Below, one piece after another: positions 60,476-64,000 of a DNA stretch of 64,000 nucleotides; the first letter of the stretch is position 1, and each line of letters begins with the position of its first letter. The DNA lies in the NCBI RefSeq assembly GCF_000346465.2, contig NC_034013.1, positions 15,565,693 through 15,629,692 on the forward strand. The letters run 5' to 3'. The stretch is from Prunus persica (lineage: Eukaryota; Streptophyta; Magnoliopsida; Rosales; Rosaceae). A program made the position numbers and the translations under genes. The notes under the pieces are model-generated. The model did no database searches. It was given only the letters and a program-made list of their open reading frames with translations, and was not told the origin of the DNA.

Positions 60476-60656
60476 AATCTTATCCGATATGAATAGTATT
60501 GACACGTAGGAACCCAAAAATCTTATCCGAAAATATTATCCAAATTAATTGTTTAAGTAAACAAAGTTGTGAAAAAAATAAAAAAATAAATAGTATTTGT
60601 CATGGCAAGCCTAAACTGCTGGAAACACACTCAACAGAGGGGGGGCTAGAGCAGCC

Positions 60657-60674
60657 ACTATTCACGTGAATAGT
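60657..60674. promoter_or_regulatory. 18-bp perfect palindrome around a G-box
   Basis: ACTATTCACGTGAATAGT reads the same on both strands and is flanked by imperfect GCAGC/GCTGC arms. CACGTG (60663-60668) is a bHLH/bZIP core. It lies about 180 bp upstream of the unit E KEN remnant. Confidence 0.55.
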
Positions 60675-60854
60675 AGCTGCCCTAGGGCTCTCTTTGTTTT
60701 TCGAATTATTTTTGCATGATGTTGATGTTTGTTGGGTGTGATGTGATTGACTCCTTCTGCACAAATATTTACTTTCTTGAAAAATAAGACTAACGCTAGC
60801 TGAAAGTAATTTTTGGGTAAAATTTCTAAATTTGAATTTTAAAATTTTCAGGAA

Positions 60855-61693
60855 ATGGAGGTTGATCGTGATTTAATTGACGACGCTTACATTGATTACA
60901 TTAAAAGTCAATGGCGCAACAATAATTCAAAGGATATTGTAATGGGTTCTCGTATTAGGTTCTAATGTATTTTATGACGTGACAGGGAATTAAACGTGAC
61001 AGGGAATTAATAGAGGCAATTGCTCACATTCATGATTGTGGGCTCTTCCATGGTTCGTTGAGCGAATATTATAATTATGTTGTTGTTGGGGACCAAGTAA
61101 AACTATTTAATTAGCATCGGTGGTTGCTTGAAGGGCCTTGGTGTAGATAACCAACATTCAAAGAAAATCCAAGATTTCAAAGACTTCAGGGACTTTCTGA
61201 AGAAGCTAATGCCAGCCAGATCTCCTAAATGGAATGAGCGTGATAGTTTTATTAAATGTTTTGACGAAAAAGCAGGCAGGTGAGTTCTTGTGAACTTAAT
61301 ATTACGGTGGAATATATGTTGTTACTATTGTGTGTTTCTAAGTGTTTATTTATTTTTTTGTCTTTTCAGCTATGAAAAATACGTTGAGAAATTGAAGAAT
61401 CACCCTTTTTTATTGACTCCTTATAAAAGGGTGAAATATATTACTGGTATTTATTATGATGATAAGTTTGGTGTGGTGGACAAGTTGAACCAGCGTTCTG
61501 AATTTAAAAAGTTCCGTGGTTGGACCAGAGGCAGTCATAAGTTGAAGCCATCTATGCGCATTATATGGAAAAGATCAAGAAAGTGGACGCTATTTTCAGA
61601 ACACTCTGGGTTGATTTTTTTGATATGATTCTTAGACTACTACAACAACTTTTTCATTTTTTGGTCGAAAAGGCTACTATTACAGCTAGATAA
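60855..61693 (+). pseudogene. Pseudokinase-KEN-like gene, unit E (fragmentary)
   Basis: Starts MEVDRDLIDDAYIDYIKSQW, then stops after VMGSRIRF. Next comes a catalytic-loop-like piece, IEAIAHIHDCGLFHGSL (about 61013-61060), again without HRD. A piece DFKDFRDFLKKLMPARS follows to a donor at about 61280. The last exon opens SYEKYVEKLKNHPFLLTPYKRVKYI (from 61370) and, after a frame change near 61555, runs YMEKIKKVDAIF to a stop at 61693. The C-terminal RN..HHY region seen in unit C is absent. It is more diverged from units B-D than they are from each other. Confidence 0.5.
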
Positions 61694-62171
61694 CATCAAT
61701 CTGTAGAAGATACTTTAATGCGTCTAATTGTTTGTTTGTTTGTTTGTTTGTTTTTTTTTTTAATTTGGTGTGGTTATTTTGACATGAGTTATAGATTAAA
61801 ACTAAAATAAAGCTGTATTACTTGCAATAATCTATATATAATTTTTATTTTTATTTTTTTGGGGGGAGAATGCTTCAAGCATGAATGAATAGTCATATAT
61901 TGTTTGCTTGCTTAATATAAAACCCAGTTTCCAATATTAAGAAGAGCAATAACCGCGGTATTACCAACAACAATTATTGGCCATAATATACCAAAAGGCT
62001 ATAAAACTTTTGTACCGTTATCAACGGGGCCCAGTTTACATAGTAGGTGGGCCCCGTTGGCTTGGTTGTCTTCCGAGACCGTCTCGGCCATTGGTGACAC
62101 TTGGGACTACTTCCGGACTTGTTCGTTTTGGTTTCACACACACTTAGGTTCTAGGGAAGCGAGCGTTTCAC
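61694..62171. other. Spacer with perfect inverted repeat
   Basis: No gene. Contains the inverted repeat CAACGGGGCCCA (62022-62033) / TGGGCCCCGTTG (62048-62059) and a smaller palindrome CCGAGAC-C-GTCTCGG near 62083-62097. Confidence 0.7.
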
Positions 62172-64000
62172 CACTACTACAAAAAGTGAAAAAGACGACC
62201 AGAAAACAACGACGGTCTCAGTGAAAACCGTCGTGGTTTATAAAAAGACGACGGTTCTAAAAACACCGTCGTGTAATACAACCTTAGACAACTAAAAAAT
62301 GGAGTTTCAAATGGCTGTTCAAAAACAACGACGTACATAATTAAACAACCGACGTCTATTTGAAACAGATTTCCGCAGTGTAAAATCAATGCCAACAAAG
62401 AACGGCAGAAGTTATGAATCGACCGACGTAGAAAGTAAAGACGACGATTTCAATAAAAACTGCCGTTTTTACTCATAAAATAACACGACGAGGTTTTCGT
62501 ATAAGACGCCGTATAATTACAAACAAATCCACGGCTTTAAAATACAAAATATCGCCGTATTAAATTAATTTACAACGACGGAAAATATAAATATATCGAC
62601 GTCATTCTCGTATAGTTCTACTACGTTATCTTTAAATCGTACAATAAAATTTATCGTCGTATTTATTCATTTTATACGTCGTACCTTTAATTTTAACGGT
62701 CGTCTTAATAAGAATTTTTGTTAACAATTTTTTTCTTTGATTTTCTTATCCTACGTCGGTAGATCTACTTAATGACAAGAATTGAAATAACCACGACGGT
62801 TTATATAGAACACCGCCGACATAATCAGTTTTGTCTGAGATCCCAAGGGTTACGAAATCTTACCAGATGGAACTCTGTTCCACATCATAATCTTAACAGA
62901 TGACACAGATTTGCAAATATTGCGTCGTGTTAGTTTACAAATTCTAGAACATTAATTTCCCTCATTTTAAATTTCCTCGGGAAAGAAAAATCTATTTATC
63001 ACGCTTTGGAATTGAAAACTAAAACTGAAAGAATACGGGAAAAAAAACTCCATTTATAATTTAAAATTAAAATCCACGTCGGTTGTAGTACACTTAACGA
63101 CGTTTAACAAAATAATCTACGTCGGTAATTATAAATCTACCGCCATCGTAACTTAATATAGACGACGAGAAAAGACGACGGTAGAACAGAAAACCGCCGT
63201 TGTTTCAGTTTCTTTAACATATCTTTCTGCAGGACTTGTGTAGTTCAAAGCATTGACAATGTCTTCATCATATCTCCCAGAAACTACTGATTCAATTGCT
63301 CATGCTTTAGAGGCCATCTGAAGCCATTTCTATTCTTTATCGCATTCTTGAAACCCATCTTCTTCTTCTGAAGCTCTACGGATAAAGGAAGAGGCTATCA
63401 CAATAAATCCGACGGATCTTCTTAGGCAAGAAAATCAAGCAGAGGATCAGGCACATCTGATCTTCAGATTTCCCTGAGAAGCGAACTTTCCTTCGACAGC
63501 GAGTGGAGGCCAGGCTTGCATCTCTTTTGATGGAAAGCAAGGAGTATTCAGAAGCACTAAGTGTCCTATCAGGCTTGATCAAGGAAGTGAGAAGGCTAGT
63601 TGACAAGCTTCTTCTTGTGGACATATATTTGATGCGAGTAAGCTCAATTTCTCTTTGAGAAAACATCCAAATTATTATCTTTGAGACATGAGAGACTGAG
63701 AGAGGAAGAACTTGGAACCTTAAATGTAAACCGAAAATGAATGAAAGCGACAAATTTATAGAATAAATTTTTAAAACCAACGGCGGTCCTTACAAAAAAA
63801 CCGCCGTTTAAATTGTAAAATCAACGTCGGTATGATCGACGTATATTACAGAAATCCACGTCGGTAAATTAATAAAAACGACGTGTTAAATAATATACCA
63901 TGACGCGAGTTATAACTTATGTACTTAATTTTTGAGTTTACTAACGACGGTACCTAACAAACTACTGTCGTATTTATTTACCACGTCCGAAAGTTAAATG
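62172..64000 (+). mobile_element. CACTA (En/Spm-type) transposon, left end; continues past the window
   Basis: Begins CACTACTACAAAAAGTG (62172), the standard plant CACTA terminus. About 1 kb of dense subterminal motifs follows, ACGACGG/ACGACGA and their complements CCGTCGT/TACGTCG (for example 62209, 62227, 62246, 62265, 62576, 62795, 63123, 63176). They resume after 63780 to the window end. The interior at 63259-63680 is not transposase but a captured proteasome gene fragment. The right end is outside the window, so autonomy and target duplication cannot be judged. Confidence 0.85.
63259..63680 (+). pseudogene. Captured RPN6 (26S proteasome subunit, PSMD11) fragment inside CACTA
   Basis: Translation in shifting frames matches the N-terminal third of plant RPN6, a lid subunit of the 26S proteasome: MSSSYLPETTDSIAHALEA (from 63259), EAISILYRIL, SEALRIKEEAI, LLRQENQAED, then EKRTFLRQRVEARLASLLME (from about 63478), SGLIKEVRRLVDKLLLVDI. 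A TGA interrupts after HALEAI. Several internal codons are missing between the blocks and the copy ends at about 63680 in subterminal repeat sequence. It is not a functional subunit. Confidence 0.8.

Larger units (their letters stand above)
60191..60854. other. Divergent intergenic region, unit E, with minisatellite and palindrome
   Basis: Contains an 'atctgaaatttgaa'-type minisatellite (about 60352-60475) and an 18-bp palindrome centred on CACGTG (60657-60674). The leader seen in units B-D is not recognisable; only an intron-like piece near 60770-60852 (shared with unit A) remains. Confidence 0.6.

Noticed and set aside
63376..63780. 134-codon minus-strand open frame near the window end
   Set aside because: Antisense to the captured RPN6 fragment; its composition follows from the other strand.

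Overview
The window is nuclear DNA of a eudicot plant. The genes are intron-rich, splice sites follow GT/AG, UTRs are AT-rich, and the products are plant-specific (POPEYE-type bHLH, PRE-type HLH, HVA22, MAG2/RINT1-like). The repeats are also plant types: Ty1/copia with a tRNA-iMet primer site, CACTA, Helitron-like and tRNA-derived SINE-like elements. Gene style suggests a rosid, possibly a Rosaceae tree; that is an inference. All gene models were built by hand from splice consensus, reading frame and remembered families; nothing was aligned by computer.

Region 1 (1-30.1 kb) is ordinary gene space. In order it holds an F-box/kelch gene (+, 286-1617), a RINT1/MAG2-like ER tethering factor (+, 6846-10328, 4 exons, 800 aa), a PRE-type atypical HLH (+, 14329-15116, 90 aa), a membrane-anchored PMEI-domain protein (-, 16161-16868), ribosomal protein S9/uS4 (-, 17245-18832, 197 aa), EB1 (+, 20924-24679, 8 exons, 279 aa), an HVA22-like protein (-, 25261-26859, 5 exons, 170 aa) and a POPEYE/bHLH47 iron-response regulator (-, 27519-29484, 4 exons, 255 aa).

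Region 2 (30.8-62 kb) is a dynamic accessory region. It contains five degenerate copies (A to E) of one unit. Each unit has a minus-strand gene for a beta-propeller-like protein with a coiled-coil N-terminus and a lysine/arginine-rich C-terminal tail. It is placed head-to-head with a plus-strand gene, or remnant, for a kinase-like protein ending in what looks like an IRE1/RNase-L-type KEN ribonuclease domain, in which the kinase HRD loop has decayed to HGG/HGS. Propeller copies C (40217-42185, 507 aa) and D (54651-56705, 537 aa) are open across four exons; A, B and E carry stops or frameshifts. The best KEN copy is 43251-44461. Between units C and D lies a segmental duplicate of the HVA22-POPEYE region, itself hit by two LTR elements. 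One of them is a complete 5.1-kb Ty1/copia with identical 167-bp LTRs and a 5-bp target duplication. A second, internally deleted LTR element (31092-32290) sits inside an old LINE. Two short Helitron-like elements lie near 38.6 and 39.6 kb.

Region 3 (62,172 to the window end) is the left part of a CACTA transposon with dense ACGACGG/CCGTCGT subterminal motifs. It has captured a fragment of the 26S proteasome subunit gene RPN6.

The most interesting candidate system is the repeated divergent pair of propeller-like gene and pseudokinase-KEN gene. A second notable point is that the propeller stop codon lies inside a splice donor (CC|GTAAGT), so splicing would switch between a short form and a form with a basic tail.
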